Of a stretch of DNA of 6,067 bases, positions 5,842 through 6,067 are shown piece by piece. Source of the DNA: an uncultured Flavobacteriales bacterium. GTDB lineage: Bacteria; Bacteroidota; Bacteroidia; Flavobacteriales_D; Sanyastnellaceae. The stretch spans positions 1-6,067 of the forward strand of contig CALKUW010000285.1 of NCBI GenBank assembly GCA_937996585.1, read 5' to 3'. Each line of letters opens with the position of its first letter. Position 1 is the first letter of the stretch. The translations under genes were made by a program, and so were the position numbers. Below the pieces are notes generated by a model that searched no databases, had not been told where the DNA came from, and saw nothing but the letters and a program-made list of their open reading frames with translations.

Positions 5842-6067
5842 ATGTCGAACGGAACCGACAGCGTCATGCTTGGACTTCAGCTCCCCACGGACCCCCGTTG
5901 GGTGGAGCTCGTTGAGTCCAACATCCCGGAAGTCCTCACCGACCACGCGTGGTGCGAGCAGAAGGCCGCCTCCAACGCCATTTCCACCATCGTCCGCTAT
6001 CCGGAACTGACCGATCTGGTCGAGGAGCTGACCCGCATCGCCATGGAGGAGATGGAGCACTTCGGGA
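5842..6067 (+). CDS. miaE: tRNA-(ms2io6A)-hydroxylase MiaE, N-terminal part (runs off right edge)
   Basis: Seventy-five codons are present before the edge. The region LQLPTDPRWVELVESNI, then LTDHAWCEQKAASNA (32-46) and EEMEHF (69-74), matches the N-terminal half of MiaE, a ferritin-like non-haem diiron enzyme that hydroxylates the isopentenyl group of ms2i6A at tRNA position 37. E39 and the E70-x-x-H73 motif fit the first diiron ligands. Two starts are possible: ATG 5842, 3 bp after the pepP stop, and ATG 5866 (MLGLQLPTDPRW), which matches the usual start of Bacteroidota homologues and may be the true one. The gene is translationally close to pepP. The second half of the diiron site lies outside the window. 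Confidence 0.92.
   Translation, partial: MSNGTDSVMLGLQLPTDPRWVELVESNIPEVLTDHAWCEQKAASNAISTIVRYPELTDLVEELTRIAMEEMEHFG

Noticed and set aside
4465..6060. Long minus-strand ORF of 531 codons opposite pepP and miaE
   Set aside because: It is rich in Gly, Val, Asp, His and Leu with no domain pattern, and is antisense to two clearly recognised genes; a product of GC-rich codon use.

Overview
The window looks like an ordinary chromosomal segment of a GC-rich member of the Bacteroidota, possibly Flavobacteriales-like. The grounds are the protein families seen (a Bacteroidota-type RlmI-like methyltransferase and MiaE), the lack of strong Shine-Dalgarno sites, TAnnTTTG-like -7 elements close to gene starts, and mostly non-encoded tRNA CCA ends. 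This placement is inferred from sequence character alone; no 16S rRNA or marker phylogeny is present.

Left part (1-1184). A minus-strand polysaccharide or lipid flippase-like gene runs off the left edge. It is easy to miss because it has no ATG and seems to start at TTG. Next come three minus-strand tRNA genes: Arg(CCU), Val(CAC), and a CAU-anticodon tRNA whose body looks more like tRNA-Ile2 than elongator tRNA-Met. The Arg-Val gap is packed with three hairpins, one of them a good intrinsic terminator. The Val-CAU gap holds an AT-rich, promoter-like stretch and a plus-strand 45-codon ORF carrying a dockerin/EF-hand-like motif.

Middle (1243-3525). A complete minus-strand rnr gene encodes RNase R with all domains and catalytic aspartates. 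The CAU tRNA lies 58 bp downstream on the same strand.

Right part (3624-6067). Divergent from rnr, a plus-strand cluster encodes an RlmI-like class I SAM-dependent methyltransferase, an aminopeptidase P (Xaa-Pro aminopeptidase) with all five metal ligands, and the start of MiaE, the tRNA ms2io6A hydroxylase. Gaps are 19 bp and 3 bp, so an operon is likely. The window is biased toward RNA metabolism: tRNAs, RNase R, a probable RNA methyltransferase and a tRNA hydroxylase, with PepP the exception.

I found no mobile element, CRISPR array, phage gene or defence system, and no convincing undescribed system. The most worthwhile items are the missed TTG-start flippase gene, the dockerin-like small ORF, the hairpin array between tRNAs, and the ambiguous CAU tRNA.
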